From assembly GCA_000949895.1 (NCBI GenBank), contig JWIT01000003.1, positions 186,001 through 250,000 of the forward strand: 64,000 nucleotides of DNA, in the 5' to 3' direction. Positions 27,794 to 37,375 of the stretch are shown here, in pieces. The stretch is from Agrobacterium arsenijevicii. Its GTDB lineage: Bacteria; Pseudomonadota; Alphaproteobacteria; Rhizobiales; Rhizobiaceae. Each line of letters opens with the position of its first letter. Position 1 is the stretch's first letter. The notes beneath the pieces were generated by a model. It did not search any database. It was not told where the DNA came from and saw nothing but the letters and a program-made list of their open reading frames with translations. Both the position numbers and the translations under genes were made by a program.

Positions 27794-30700
27794 ATGGGCG
27801 AGACGGCTGTGCGTGGAGAGACCTCTGACAAAACGCTGAAAACGCCCGGTTTCGTCCATCTGCGGGTTCATTCCGCTTACTCCCTGCTTGAGGGGGCTTT
27901 GCCCCTCAAGAAGATCATGTCCAAGGCCGTTGCGGACGGCCAGCCGGCCATTGCCATTACCGATACCAACAATCTTTTCGTCGCGCTGGAGTTTTCCGAA
28001 AAGGCGCGCGATGAGGGCTTGCAGCCGATCATCGGCTGTCAGGTGTCTATCGACATGCAGGATGCGGCGGATGATCGCCGCAACCACAACAGCCACCTCG
28101 CCAAACTTCCCGCCATCGTACTTCTGGCTGCTGATGCCGAGGGGTACGAGCGGCTGGTAGATCTGATCAGCCGCGCCTATCTGGAAGGCGAGAGCGGCGG
28201 CCAGTCCGTGCATGTTACCCGCGCGTGGCTGGAGGAAGCCTCCAATGCCGGGCTGATCGCGCTGACGGGCGCCTCCGGCGGCCCGGTGGATATGGCCCTG
28301 AAAGAAGGGCACACGGCGCAGGCCAGAGAACGCCTGCTCGTGCTGAAATCACTCTTCGGTGACAAGCTCTACATCGAATTGCAGCGCCAGTCCGGTTTCG
28401 ACCGCGCCCATGAGCGGCGTATGATCGGGCTTGCCTATGAACATGATATTCCGCTCGTCGCCACCAACGAGGCGTTCTTTCCATCGAAGGCCGATTACGA
28501 AGCGCATGATGCATTGATGGCGGTGGCGCATAACGCCATCGTTTCCGATGACAGCCGGTTCCGGCTGACACCCGACCATTATATGAAAGGCCGCGAGGAG
28601 ATGACGGCGCTGTTTGCCGACCTTCCCGAGGCGCTGGAAAACACCGTCGAGATCGCGTTGCGTTGCTCCTTCGTGCTGAAGAAGCGCGGGCCGATCTTGC
28701 CGCGCTTCACCGGTGCCAGCGACGATCCCGAAGCGGCGCAGCGGGCCGAGGCCGAGGAGCTTCGCCGTCAAGCCGTCGAGGGTCTCGATCATCGCCTTGC
28801 GGCCCTTGGCATGGCACCGGGCTACACCGAGCAGGACTATCGCGAGAGACTGGATTTCGAGCTTGGCGTCATCGAACGCATGGGTTTTCCCGGTTACTTC
28901 CTGATCGTTGCCGACTTCATCAAATGGGCCAAGCTGCAGGATATTCCGGTTGGCCCCGGCCGCGGTTCGGGCGCCGGCTCGCTTGTGGCCTATGCGCTGA
29001 CCATTACCGATGTCGATCCTCTGCGCTTCTCGCTGCTGTTCGAGCGCTTCCTCAATCCCGAACGCGTATCGATGCCCGACTTCGATATCGACTTCTGCCA
29101 GGACCGCCGCGAAGAGGTGATCCGCTACGTGCAGCGCAAATATGGTCGCGAGCAGGTGGCGCAGATCATTACCTTCGGTTCGTTGCAGGCGCGCGCGGCA
29201 TTGCGCGACGTCGGCCGCGTGCTGGAAATGCCCTATGGGCAGGTGGACAAGATCTGCAAGCTGGTGCCCAACAACCCGGCCAATCCGACGCCGCTGTCGA
29301 AGGCGATCGAGGAAGAACCGCGTCTGCAGGAAGAGGCGGACAAGGAACCGGTCGTCGCCCGGCTACTGGACATCGCCCAGAAGATCGAGGGACTTTACAG
29401 GCACGCATCCACCCACGCCGCCGGTATCGTCATCGGTGACAGGCCGCTGTCGAAGCTGGTGCCGATGTATCGCGATCCGCGCTCGGACATGCCGGTCACC
29501 CAGTTCAACATGAAATGGGTGGAAAGCGCCGGCCTCGTCAAATTCGACTTTCTCGGCCTGAAGACGCTGACGGTGCTGAAAGTGGCCGTCGATTTCGTGG
29601 CCAAGCGCGGCATCAAGGTCGATCTCGCCGCTATCCCGCTGGAAGACGCCAAAACCTACGAGATGTTGTCGCGCGGCGAGACCATCGGCGTGTTTCAGGT
29701 GGAAAGTGCGGGCATGCGCAAGGCGCTGATCGGCATGCGCCCGGACTGCATCGAGGATATCATCGCGCTGGTGGCGCTTTATCGTCCCGGCCCGATGGAA
29801 AACATTCCGGTCTATAATGCCCGCAAGCATGGCGAGGAGGAGCTGGAGTCGATCCATCCTACCATCGACCATCTCCTGAAGGAAACGCAGGGCGTTATCG
29901 TCTATCAGGAACAGGTGATGCAGATCGCCCAGGTCCTTTCAGGTTATTCGCTCGGCGAAGCCGATCTTCTGCGCCGCGCCATGGGCAAGAAGATCAAGGA
30001 GGAGATGGACCAGCAGCGCGAGCGTTTCGTGGATGGCGCCATCAGGAACAGCGTGTCGAAGCCGCAGGCCAACACCATCTTCGACCTTCTGGCGAAATTC
30101 GCCAATTACGGCTTCAACAAGAGCCACGCGGCCGCTTACGCCATCGTTTCCTATCAGACCGCCTATATGAAGGCGCATTATCCGGTGGAGTTCCTCGCGG
30201 CCTCCATGACGCTCGATATGGCAAATACGGAAAAGCTCAACGATTTCCGTCAGGATGCCGGCCGCCTCGGCATCGAGGTCGTCGCACCTTCGGTGCAGAC
30301 TTCCTTCCGCCAGTTCGAGACGGGTGAAAACCGCATCTATTATTCGCTGGCCGCCATCAAGGGTGTGGGCGAGGGCGCGGTCGAACACATCGTTGCGGTG
30401 CGCGATGGCAAGCCGTTTGCGAGCCTTGAGGATTTCTGCCTGCGGATCGATCCGAAGCAGATCAACCGGCGTGTGCTGGAAAGCCTCATCAATGCCGGTG
30501 CTTTCGATTGCTTCGGCCGTGACCGCGCCGAGATGATCGGCGGTCTGGACCGTATCATCGGTTATTCGCAACGCGCGCAGGAAAGCCGCGTCACCGGCCA
30601 GTCGGATATGTTCGGCTCCGGCGGTGCGAGCGGCCCGGAAAAACTCCTACTGCCGGCCTTCCAGACCTGGCTCGCCTCGGAAAAGCTGTTGCGCGAATAT

Positions 30701-31294
30701 CAGGTGCTCGGTTTTTACCTCACCGCCCATCCGCTCGATACCTATCGCCCCGTACTGGAGAAGTTGCGGGTGCAGAATTTTGCCGATTTTTCAGCGGCGG
30801 TGAAGCAGGGAGCGACCGCCGGGCGTCTGGCTGGCACCGTCACCGGCAAGCAGGAGCGCAAGACCCGCACCGGCAACAAGATGGGCATCGTCACCTTCTC
30901 CGACGCATCCGGCCAATATGAGGCGGTGCTGTTTTCCGAAGGGCTCGCCCAGTTCCGCGATCTGCTCGAGGTGGGTAAATCGCTTGTCATCACGGTGCAG
31001 GCGGAAGAACGCCCGGAAGGCATCGGCCTTCGTATCCAGACGGCGCAATCGCTGGAGGAGAAATCCGTGCAGATGCAGAAGGCGTTGCGCGTCTATGTGC
31101 GCGATTCCGGCCCGCTGAAAACCGTCGCCCGCCATCTCAACACCAAAGGTGACGGCTCGGTCTATTTCATCGTCATCAAGGATGAGGGCAGCCGTGAGAT
31201 CGAAGTGGAGCTGACGGAGAAATACCGCATCTCACCGGAAATCGCCGCAGCGCTTCGCTCCGCCCCTGGTGTTGTCGACGTAGAGCTCGTGTAA
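27794..31294 (+). CDS. dnaE: DNA polymerase III subunit alpha
   Basis: Replicative polymerase, 1166 residues, the usual DnaE1 length. The N-terminal PHP domain begins at FVHLRVHSAYSLLEGAL (about residue 20). The polymerase active-site motif PDFDIDFCQDRR is near residue 428, preceded by GPGRGSGAGSLVAYAL. Toward the end come a helix-hairpin-helix region (AIKGVGEGAVEHIV) and an OB fold (GTVTGKQERKT). It is 105 nt after the SOS peptide gene with no terminator between, so part of its transcription may be SOS-controlled. Confidence 0.97.
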   Translation: MGETAVRGETSDKTLKTPGFVHLRVHSAYSLLEGALPLKKIMSKAVADGQPAIAITDTNNLFVALEFSEKARDEGLQPIIGCQVSIDMQDAADDRRNHNSHLAKLPAIVLLAADAEGYERLVDLISRAYLEGESGGQSVHVTRAWLEEASNAGLIALTGASGGPVDMALKEGHTAQARERLLVLKSLFGDKLYIELQRQSGFDRAHERRMIGLAYEHDIPLVATNEAFFPSKADYEAHDALMAVAHNAIVSDDSRFRLTPDHYMKGREEMTALFADLPEALENTVEIALRCSFVLKKRGPILPRFTGASDDPEAAQRAEAEELRRQAVEGLDHRLAALGMAPGYTEQDYRERLDFELGVIERMGFPGYFLIVADFIKWAKLQDIPVGPGRGSGAGSLVAYALTITDVDPLRFSLLFERFLNPERVSMPDFDIDFCQDRREEVIRYVQRKYGREQVAQIITFGSLQARAALRDVGRVLEMPYGQVDKICKLVPNNPANPTPLSKAIEEEPRLQEEADKEPVVARLLDIAQKIEGLYRHASTHAAGIVIGDRPLSKLVPMYRDPRSDMPVTQFNMKWVESAGLVKFDFLGLKTLTVLKVAVDFVAKRGIKVDLAAIPLEDAKTYEMLSRGETIGVFQVESAGMRKALIGMRPDCIEDIIALVALYRPGPMENIPVYNARKHGEEELESIHPTIDHLLKETQGVIVYQEQVMQIAQVLSGYSLGEADLLRRAMGKKIKEEMDQQRERFVDGAIRNSVSKPQANTIFDLLAKFANYGFNKSHAAAYAIVSYQTAYMKAHYPVEFLAASMTLDMANTEKLNDFRQDAGRLGIEVVAPSVQTSFRQFETGENRIYYSLAAIKGVGEGAVEHIVAVRDGKPFASLEDFCLRIDPKQINRRVLESLINAGAFDCFGRDRAEMIGGLDRIIGYSQRAQESRVTGQSDMFGSGGASGPEKLLLPAFQTWLASEKLLREYQVLGFYLTAHPLDTYRPVLEKLRVQNFADFSAAVKQGATAGRLAGTVTGKQERKTRTGNKMGIVTFSDASGQYEAVLFSEGLAQFRDLLEVGKSLVITVQAEERPEGIGLRIQTAQSLEEKSVQMQKALRVYVRDSGPLKTVARHLNTKGDGSVYFIVIKDEGSREIEVELTEKYRISPEIAAALRSAPGVVDVELV

Positions 31295-31318
31295 GGCCTC
31301 TGGGGCTTCACACGTTGC

Positions 31319-32557
31319 TCACACCGGCCCTTCCTTCGTCACGGTAATGAAGTCCGTTCCCGTTCCCGTCTCCATCTGGTGACTGAGGTCGGAAACGGTG
31401 ATCGAGCTGCCGGTTGAAAGCTCCTTCTCTATGCGGGAGCGAATTTCAGCCGGTATTTCGAGGCGGCTTAGCACCGCGCTCAGCTGGTCGAAGCCACCGG
31501 GGGCCTCGGTAACGGTAATACCAAGCCGTTTGCGGGCAGCCGTCGGCAGGTGGTTTTCCAGCGTCAAACCGTTCCATTCGGCGGTTCCGGCGGTGCGGTT
31601 GACGGCAACCGCCTCGAAGAAATGGGTTCCGAGCGCCACCTCAGGATCCTTGATGTCGATGGCAGCTTCAAATAGCGGCTTGAAATCCTGGCGCACCATG
31701 ATCTGGCCGTTTGGCGGATGGTCTTGCCCGGCGGAAGCGTAGAGCGCTGTTACGAAGTCGTCGGTCAAAAGCGGCCCGGTGGTTTTCAGCCCTTTCCAGC
31801 GCTTGAAACCGTTGACGGCGCTGGTCGTCATCTCTCCGGTATAACCGTCTGGCGAGCCGGCATCGAAACCGAGACGGGTCAGCACGGCCTGAATATCCAT
31901 CACCTTTTCCCGCTCACCGCGCCGGGTGATGAGAATGCGCAAGGGGGATGGCTCCTTGCCCTTGGCCATCGGTTTGATGGATTGCGTCTTTTCATTAACG
32001 GCAACCTCGACCGTGCCCAACGCGGAATCGAAGGTTGCGGGGCGCAGCTCGACATCGGATAGAAGCAGCTTGCCGTCATCGGCATCGCCACGCGGTTCAA
32101 ACAGGGCCGGATGCTGCACGAAGCGCAGCGAAACCGGCCGCTCGGTGATGATGACATGCACGCCGTAGCGGGTCTCGCCGAACAGCGATTGCGCAAATTT
32201 CGGCGGCAGGCGTACACAGCCGTGCGAGGCGGGATAATTCGGTACCTTGCCCTCGTGCAGCGCGATGCCGGACCATGTCAGCCGCTGCATGAAGGGCATG
32301 GGTGCTGCCGAATAGATGTTCGATTCGTGGTATTTGCGCTTTTCCAGAATCGAGAAAATGCCGCTCGGCGTCTCGTGTCCGGCCTTGCCGGTGGAGACTT
32401 TCGATGTGGCAACGATCGCGCCATTTTCATAAAGCGCCAGCGATTGGTCGCTTTTCGAAACGACGATCTGCAGCGACTTATTGTCGGCGGCAAGCGCCGG
32501 AAAGGCAAGAATGCTGGCCGACAGCATGCCGGTCAGAAGACGGAAGCGAAGAGACAT
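31319..32557 (-). CDS. L,D-transpeptidase family exported protein
   Basis: Peptidoglycan cross-linking or anchoring enzyme of the YkuD fold. It has 412 residues from the ATG at 32557, with a signal peptide ending near ALAA (residues 21-24). The catalytic motif SHGCVRL is at 111-117 (Cys114), with the family histidine in IALHEGK. A putative peptidoglycan-binding segment is visible at about residues 225-270 (IQAVLTRLGFDAGSPDGYTG). An in-frame ATG 13 codons upstream exists but would spoil the signal peptide. Convergent with dnaE. Confidence 0.88.
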   Translation of the reverse strand: MSLRFRLLTGMLSASILAFPALAADNKSLQIVVSKSDQSLALYENGAIVATSKVSTGKAGHETPSGIFSILEKRKYHESNIYSAAPMPFMQRLTWSGIALHEGKVPNYPASHGCVRLPPKFAQSLFGETRYGVHVIITERPVSLRFVQHPALFEPRGDADDGKLLLSDVELRPATFDSALGTVEVAVNEKTQSIKPMAKGKEPSPLRILITRRGEREKVMDIQAVLTRLGFDAGSPDGYTGEMTTSAVNGFKRWKGLKTTGPLLTDDFVTALYASAGQDHPPNGQIMVRQDFKPLFEAAIDIKDPEVALGTHFFEAVAVNRTAGTAEWNGLTLENHLPTAARKRLGITVTEAPGGFDQLSAVLSRLEIPAEIRSRIEKELSTGSSITVSDLSHQMETGTGTDFITVTKEGPV

Positions 32558-32602
32558 GACGCAATACACCACATGCACAAAACTTCGTTTACTCAACCAC
32601 GC

Positions 32603-32622
32603 GAAGTTTAATGAAGTTTAAT
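32603..32622. repeat. tandem 10-bp direct repeat upstream of the L,D-transpeptidase gene
   Basis: Two adjacent exact copies of GAAGTTTAAT (10-bp period, one DNA turn), about 45-65 nt before the L,D-transpeptidase start. One-turn direct repeats near promoters often bind a response regulator. No known site is matched. Confidence 0.5.
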
Positions 32623-32722
32623 GATGTGGCGTCTGCCGCTTCACTAATTTGTGTAATCGCTAAAATAAGGGAGAGGTGTTGCAGGCCGGAGGGTTTCCCG
32701 GCATTCGCGTGCGGCAGGGCTG

Positions 32723-34006
32723 CTATTTGCGCGTGCCGAAGGTGTAGCCGGTTTCGACACTACCCTTGCCGAATTTGTCGCGCAGCTTATCCATGGCCGC
32801 TTCCGCCGCCGCCCGCCGTTCCGCCTGCCTGTCGACGAGATCGGGAGGATCGGCAAGGCCCGCATCGTGCAGATCGCCGACCCCGATGCCGATCAGGCGG
32901 AATTTCGTGCCGTCGGTTTCTTTCTCCAGCAGCGAAAGGCCGGTGCGGAATATCCGGTCGGCAAGCTGGGTGGGGTCATCAAGCTTGCGGTTGCGGGTGC
33001 GGAGTTTGAAATCGGCCGTCTTCATTTTCAGCACCACCGTCTGACCGGAAATGCCGCTCTTCTTCAGCCGCCAGGCAACCTTTTCGGAAAGCGACCGCAG
33101 GATCGGCACGAGGTCCTCGTGCCGGGAAATATCGTTGAAGAAGGTGGTCTCGGAAGAGACGCTCTTTACCGGGTCGTTATTGTGCACATGCCGCTCGTCA
33201 ATGCCGCGCGAAAGCCGGAACAGCCGCTGCCCCATCACGCCGTAGCGGCGCATCAGGTCGCCTTCCTCCATTTCCTGCAACTGTGCGATCAAGCGGATAC
33301 CATCCGCCTGCAACGTGGCCGCAAATGCCTTTCCAACGCCCCATATGGTGGTGACAGGCCGCGTCGCCAGAAAGGAAAGCGCCTCCGCTTCGCCGACCAC
33401 CGAAAAACCGCGCGGTTTTTGCAGGTCGGATGCGACCTTGGCCAGAAACTTGCAGTAGGACAGGCCGGCTGAGACGGTCACGCCCACCTCTTTTTCCACC
33501 CGTTTCACGAATTTCGCCAACACCCGGGCCGGCGGATCGTGATGCAGTCTCTCTGTTCCGGAGAGATCGAGAAACGCCTCGTCTATCGAAAGCGGCTGCA
33601 CCAGCGGCGTCAGATCCTGCATCATGGTTCTGATCTGGCGTCCGACGCGGCTGTATTTTTCCATATCCGGCCGGATGACCACCGCGTCCGGGCAGGCTTC
33701 CAGCGCCTTGAACATCGGCATGGCGGAGCGCACGCCCTGAATGCGGGCAATGTAACAGGCGGTGGAAACCACGCCGCGCTTTCCGCCGCCAATGATCACC
33801 GGCTTGTCGGCAAGCTCGGGATTGTCCCGTTTTTCAACGGAGGCGTAAAAGGCGTCGCAATCGATATGGGCGATGCTGAGATCATAGAGTTCGTCGTGGT
33901 AGACAAGGCGCGGACTGCCGCAGGCGCGGCAACGCCTCAGGCCCGCTGGCTGGCCGGCCAGGCAGTCGCGGCAAAAACCGGGGTCATAGTGGTGCGACGT
34001 GGACAT
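32723..34006 (-). CDS. dinB: DNA polymerase IV with N-terminal zinc-ribbon-like extension
   Basis: Y-family translesion polymerase, 427 residues. The catalytic core starts at [14 protein letters not shown] (about 45-58, catalytic Asp49) and has SIDEAFLD (Asp142, Glu143), followed by the thumb, little finger and a C-terminal tail. Unlike textbook DinB, it begins with about 40 extra residues holding C12, C15, C26 and C29, a four-cysteine zinc-ribbon-like pattern. No LexA box was seen just upstream. It may not be SOS-regulated by itself. Confidence 0.93.
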   Translation of the reverse strand: MSTSHHYDPGFCRDCLAGQPAGLRRCRACGSPRLVYHDELYDLSIAHIDCDAFYASVEKRDNPELADKPVIIGGGKRGVVSTACYIARIQGVRSAMPMFKALEACPDAVVIRPDMEKYSRVGRQIRTMMQDLTPLVQPLSIDEAFLDLSGTERLHHDPPARVLAKFVKRVEKEVGVTVSAGLSYCKFLAKVASDLQKPRGFSVVGEAEALSFLATRPVTTIWGVGKAFAATLQADGIRLIAQLQEMEEGDLMRRYGVMGQRLFRLSRGIDERHVHNNDPVKSVSSETTFFNDISRHEDLVPILRSLSEKVAWRLKKSGISGQTVVLKMKTADFKLRTRNRKLDDPTQLADRIFRTGLSLLEKETDGTKFRLIGIGVGDLHDAGLADPPDLVDRQAERRAAAEAAMDKLRDKFGKGSVETGYTFGTRK

Positions 34007-34076
34007 GGACCGAAAACAAAACCAGAACGTCGCCGACCATACTCCGGCCGTGACCGTGGCTCAAGTGGCTGACCGG

Positions 34077-34385
34077 TCAATACTCACCCGAATCCAGCCC
34101 CGGGCCGGAAAAATGGTGCCAGGCGGCGGCTACCGTTTCGGGTGAGGTGTCCGTCGCCGTGCAGAAGGCCATAAGGTCGGGCTCGTGGCTCATCAGAAAA
34201 TCGGTGAGCCCTGCCAGAAAACCGGGATCGTGGGCGGCCTGGCGCAGCATATTGGCCTGCAATCCGCTCAGCGCCAGAAAACGCGACAGCATGTCCGGTT
34301 CGTTTGCCAGCCAGCCAAGTATGGCGGCTGCCGTTTCTTGCGGATCTTTTCCGGCATTGCCTTTGTTTTTCGTGTCTCGCAGCAT
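34077..34385 (-). CDS. DUF3572 family protein
   Basis: A 102-residue cytoplasmic protein with no signal or span. It resembles the DUF3572 family of alphaproteobacteria (ETAAAILGWLANEPDMLSRF, and ending with AAAWHHFSGPG). Function unknown. It is divergent from divK with a 131-nt shared upstream region, and sits upstream of dinB with a 70-nt gap. Confidence 0.8.
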   Translation of the reverse strand: MLRDTKNKGNAGKDPQETAAAILGWLANEPDMLSRFLALSGLQANMLRQAAHDPGFLAGLTDFLMSHEPDLMAFCTATDTSPETVAAAWHHFSGPGLDSGEY

Positions 34386-34450
34386 TTCTCTACCGAAGTT
34401 ACCTATTTTGAAACCAAATCGTTCTAGCCTTGCGCAACAAATGGACGATG

Positions 34451-34476
34451 GAATCGGTTCTCTGACAACCTATATG
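34451..34476 (+). promoter_or_regulatory. possible divK promoter with a GANTC methylation site
   Basis: A good -10 (TATATG, 34471-34476, preceded by C as in the rhizobial CTATAT consensus) has no good -35; instead a GAATC at 34451-34455 lies where part of the -35 region should be. GANTC is the CcrM methylation site and is used by GcrA-dependent cell-cycle promoters. Confidence 0.35.
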
Positions 34477-34516
34477 TCTGGATGAAGGTTTCATAGCGAA
34501 ACGGGGACTGCCCACC

Positions 34517-34888
34517 ATGCCCAAACAGGTCATGATAGTCGAAGACAACGAGCTGAACATGAAGCTCTTTCGCGACCTGATCGAGGCGTCTGGTTACACG
34601 ACGATCCAGACGCGCAATGGCATGGAAGCGCTGGACCTTGCCCGCAAGCACCGCCCGGACCTCATTCTCATGGATATTCAGCTGCCGGAAGTTTCGGGGC
34701 TGGAGGTGACGAAATGGCTGAAGGAGGATGACGAATTGCATGTCATTCCTGTCATCGCCGTCACGGCCTTTGCCATGAAGGGCGATGAGGAGCGTATTCG
34801 TCAGGGTGGATGCGAGGCCTATGTGTCGAAGCCGATTTCCGTTCCGAAATTCATCGAAATCATCAAGACCTATCTTGGCGATGCATAA
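34517..34888 (+). CDS. divK: single-domain response regulator DivK
   Basis: Cell-cycle phosphorelay protein, 123 residues, consisting of a receiver domain only. The phospho-acceptor is Asp53 ([13 protein letters not shown]); acidic pocket residues are Glu9 and Asp10 (IVEDNE), and the signalling Lys is in VSKPIS. In alphaproteobacteria DivK works with the PleC and DivJ kinases to control CtrA. It is followed after 18 nt by pleD, the same pair as in Caulobacter. Confidence 0.95.
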   Translation: MPKQVMIVEDNELNMKLFRDLIEASGYTTIQTRNGMEALDLARKHRPDLILMDIQLPEVSGLEVTKWLKEDDELHVIPVIAVTAFAMKGDEERIRQGGCEAYVSKPISVPKFIEIIKTYLGDA

Positions 34889-34906
34889 GGCGGTTGGGGA
34901 ACTGTT

Positions 34907-36277
34907 ATGACGGCGAGAGTTCTGGTTGTTGACGATATACCCGCAAACGTAAAGCTTCTCGAAGCCCGGCTTGTCGCGGAATATTTCGACGTCGTCACCG
35001 CCGAGGATGGTTTCAAGGCGCTGGCGATCTGTGACCAGGAACAGGTCGATATCATCCTGCTCGACATCATGATGCCGGGCATGGATGGTTTCGAGGTCTG
35101 CGAACGGCTGAAAGCCAATTCGAAAACCGCGCATATTCCGGTCGTCATGGTCACCGCACTCGATCAGCCGTCCGACCGCGTGCGTGGCCTCAAAGCCGGC
35201 GCCGACGATTTTCTGACCAAGCCGGTCAACGACCTTCAATTGATCGCCCGTGTCAAAAGCCTCGTGCGCCTCAAGGCCGTCAGTGACGAATTGCGGCTGC
35301 GGGCTGAAACCGCGCGTGAGATCGGCATCGAGGAGATGCTGCGCAGCGATGGCCTCATGCAGACGCCGGGCCGCGTTCTGGTCGCGGATGGCCGCGCCAG
35401 CTCGCAGGAGCGTATCCTCAGGGCGCTGAAGCCGGTTGCTGAGGTCGATGTCGTCACGGAGCCGCAGGCGGCCTTGCTGAAAGCGGCGAGCAACCCCTTC
35501 GAGCTTGTCATCGTCAATTCGAATTTCGAAGATTACGATCCGCTGAGACTGTGTTCGCAGCTTCGCTCGCTGGAGCGCACCCGTTTCCTGCCGTTGCTAC
35601 TGGTGGCGGAGCAGGGGGCGGACGACATGGTGGCACGGGCGCTCGATCTTGGCGTGAACGATTATATTCTCCGTCCGATCGATCCCAACGAGCTTGTCGC
35701 CCGGTCGCTCACGCAGATCAGGCGCAAGCGTTATAACGAGCATCTGCGGCTCAATCTTCAGCACACGATGGAGCTTGCCATCGTCGATGGGCTGACAGGC
35801 CTCAACAACCGCCGTTATCTCGACAATCATCTGAAGATACTTTTCGACCGCGCCGCCGTCCGTGGCCGCCCGATTTCCATCTGCATGACCGATATCGACC
35901 GCTTCAAGCTGGTCAACGATACCTATGGTCACGATGTCGGCGATGAGGTTCTGCGGGAATTTTCAGCGCGCATCCGCAGCACGGTGCGCGGCGCCGATCT
36001 CGCCTGCCGTTATGGCGGCGAGGAGTTCGTTGTTATCATGCCCGATACGTCGATAGAGCTTGCCGCAAGTGTCGCCGAACGCCTGCGGGCGATCATCGAG
36101 GACAAACCTTTTTACGTTCGCTCCATCGATCGCGAACTGAATATTACCGCCTCGCTCGGCATTGCCACCAGCAGTGGGGCCTTCGGCGCGCCGGAAGAGC
36201 TTCTGAAACAGGCCGACAAGGCACTTTATGAGGCGAAACACACCGGACGCAACCGCGTCGTGGCGGCGGCTGCCTGA
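34907..36277 (+). CDS. pleD: diguanylate cyclase response regulator PleD
   Basis: Makes cyclic di-GMP when phosphorylated. It has 456 residues: receiver 1 (Asp53 in ILLDIMMPGMDG), receiver 2 (about 155-275) without a standard acceptor (LVIVNSNFEDYDPLR), then a GGDEF domain. The active site reads GGEEF (370-374), and the inhibitory I-site RGAD is intact at 361-364. A degenerate second receiver acting as a dimer adaptor is known from Caulobacter PleD. Cotranscribed with divK. Confidence 0.96.
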   Translation: MTARVLVVDDIPANVKLLEARLVAEYFDVVTAEDGFKALAICDQEQVDIILLDIMMPGMDGFEVCERLKANSKTAHIPVVMVTALDQPSDRVRGLKAGADDFLTKPVNDLQLIARVKSLVRLKAVSDELRLRAETAREIGIEEMLRSDGLMQTPGRVLVADGRASSQERILRALKPVAEVDVVTEPQAALLKAASNPFELVIVNSNFEDYDPLRLCSQLRSLERTRFLPLLLVAEQGADDMVARALDLGVNDYILRPIDPNELVARSLTQIRRKRYNEHLRLNLQHTMELAIVDGLTGLNNRRYLDNHLKILFDRAAVRGRPISICMTDIDRFKLVNDTYGHDVGDEVLREFSARIRSTVRGADLACRYGGEEFVVIMPDTSIELAASVAERLRAIIEDKPFYVRSIDRELNITASLGIATSSGAFGAPEELLKQADKALYEAKHTGRNRVVAAAA

Positions 36278-37069
36278 AGACGCAGCTACATGACGCGGAA
36301 AATCCGTGACGCCTATTTCGGACATTTGCCTGTTTCAATAGTCGCGTAAAGAACTCAAAGGGAATTGCGGGAAACGCCAGTCCCTGACCTTGCCTGTATT
36401 TTATCCTATTGCAATGAAAGGGTGAAATTTAACAGGGTTAATAGAGTTCAAGTTGAAGAATACGTTGAATTCAATCTCCCATGGAACTATATTGTGCCAG
36501 CTTTGTATATTTAACCATATTTTCCAGGTGATGTATCTCTGGCTTAAGAATTTGTTGATTTTTATTTTACTTCTGCGCACACTCCCTATTGAGAGTAACA
36601 GTTCTTCCGGCGGTTTTTCCGTCTAGTGATGATGAAATGATGGCGGATGACACCGCTGTGATTTCGCTCGTCAGGGGCTGGTATTGCGTAGTTCGAATGC
36701 CCCATGATGCTCAGGTCCGCCGCATCTCCTGGATCGTGGGGTCGGTCGGCTGACGATGTCCGAATCGGTTCCTCGTGCCGTAATCACATCGTTGGCCGAC
36801 CGCCTTATCTCCCGAAATCTTTTTTGCTTGTGCTGTCGCTTATGGCGGAGGACATCCGGCTGGGCGCTCATGCAGCGTGTTCACGTTGCGGTTGAGGCAT
36901 CTGGCTGATGAGGCGCTGGTAGAGCGTTTTCCCATCGCGTCGACATGCATCGACTGGATTCCCGCTGAAGTGCCGGAACGGGGGCGGGTGCGATTCGTTG
37001 GCCTATGCCGCATCCTGCGAGGCCGCTGGTGCGAGAAATGCCATTGGAGACACTTATCTCAGCACAAAC
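36278..37069. other. long intergenic stretch between pleD and rpmG
   Basis: Nearly 800 bases without a gene I can support. Part of it (about 36400-36600) is markedly AT-rich compared with the neighbourhood, with several T and A runs; the remainder returns to high GC but has only short weak frames without ribosome sites. No repeat ends, tRNA or transposase fragment is recognisable. Confidence 0.5.
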
Positions 37070-37096
37070 AAAAAACGCGCCCATTGGGCGCGCTTT
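37070..37096 (-). terminator. intrinsic terminator of rpmG
   Basis: Read on the - strand: stem GCGCGCCCA / TGGGCGCG followed by TTTTTTG, 23 nt after the rpmG stop. It ends the leftward topA-rnr-...-rpmG gene run. Confidence 0.85.
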
Positions 37097-37118
37097 TACC
37101 GGAGAACCCGATCAAGAA

Positions 37119-37286
37119 TTACTTGATCTTGGTTTCCTTGAATTCAACGTGCTTGCGTACAACCGGGTCGTACTTCGTCTTCGTCATCTTGTCCGTGAAC
37201 GTACGGCTGTTCTTGGTGGTGACGTAGAAGGTACCGGTGTCGGCTGTCGACAGCAGCTTGATCTTGATTGTTGTAGCTTTCGCCAT
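37119..37286 (-). CDS. rpmG: 50S ribosomal protein L33
   Basis: Ribosomal protein L33, 55 residues from [18 protein letters not shown] to KETKIK. It has no cysteines, so it is the zinc-free (C-minus) form. The ATG at 37286 is preferred over one seven codons upstream because of the standard N-terminus. The - strand upstream sequence has GGCAGGACGACC as a ribosome site. Confidence 0.97.
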   Translation of the reverse strand: MAKATTIKIKLLSTADTGTFYVTTKNSRTFTDKMTKTKYDPVVRKHVEFKETKIK

Positions 37287-37375
37287 GGTCGTCCTGCCTT
37301 TAAACAAAAGAGAAGCCGCAGGCGCTTCTCACCTCGGCTAAATCTGGCGCGAAACTACGTATCACGCCCGAAAAG

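Noticed and set aside
34007-34076. Searched for a LexA box upstream of dinB
   Set aside because: Only an isolated GAAC; no second unit at 7-base spacing.
36426-36442. TTAA repeat pair resembling a CtrA box
   Set aside because: Spacing is 5 rather than 7 bases and the second half lacks the final C.
36640-36753. A 37-codon frame with ATG in the pleD-rpmG gap
   Set aside because: No ribosome site, no hydrophobic or structured pattern; typical of chance frames.
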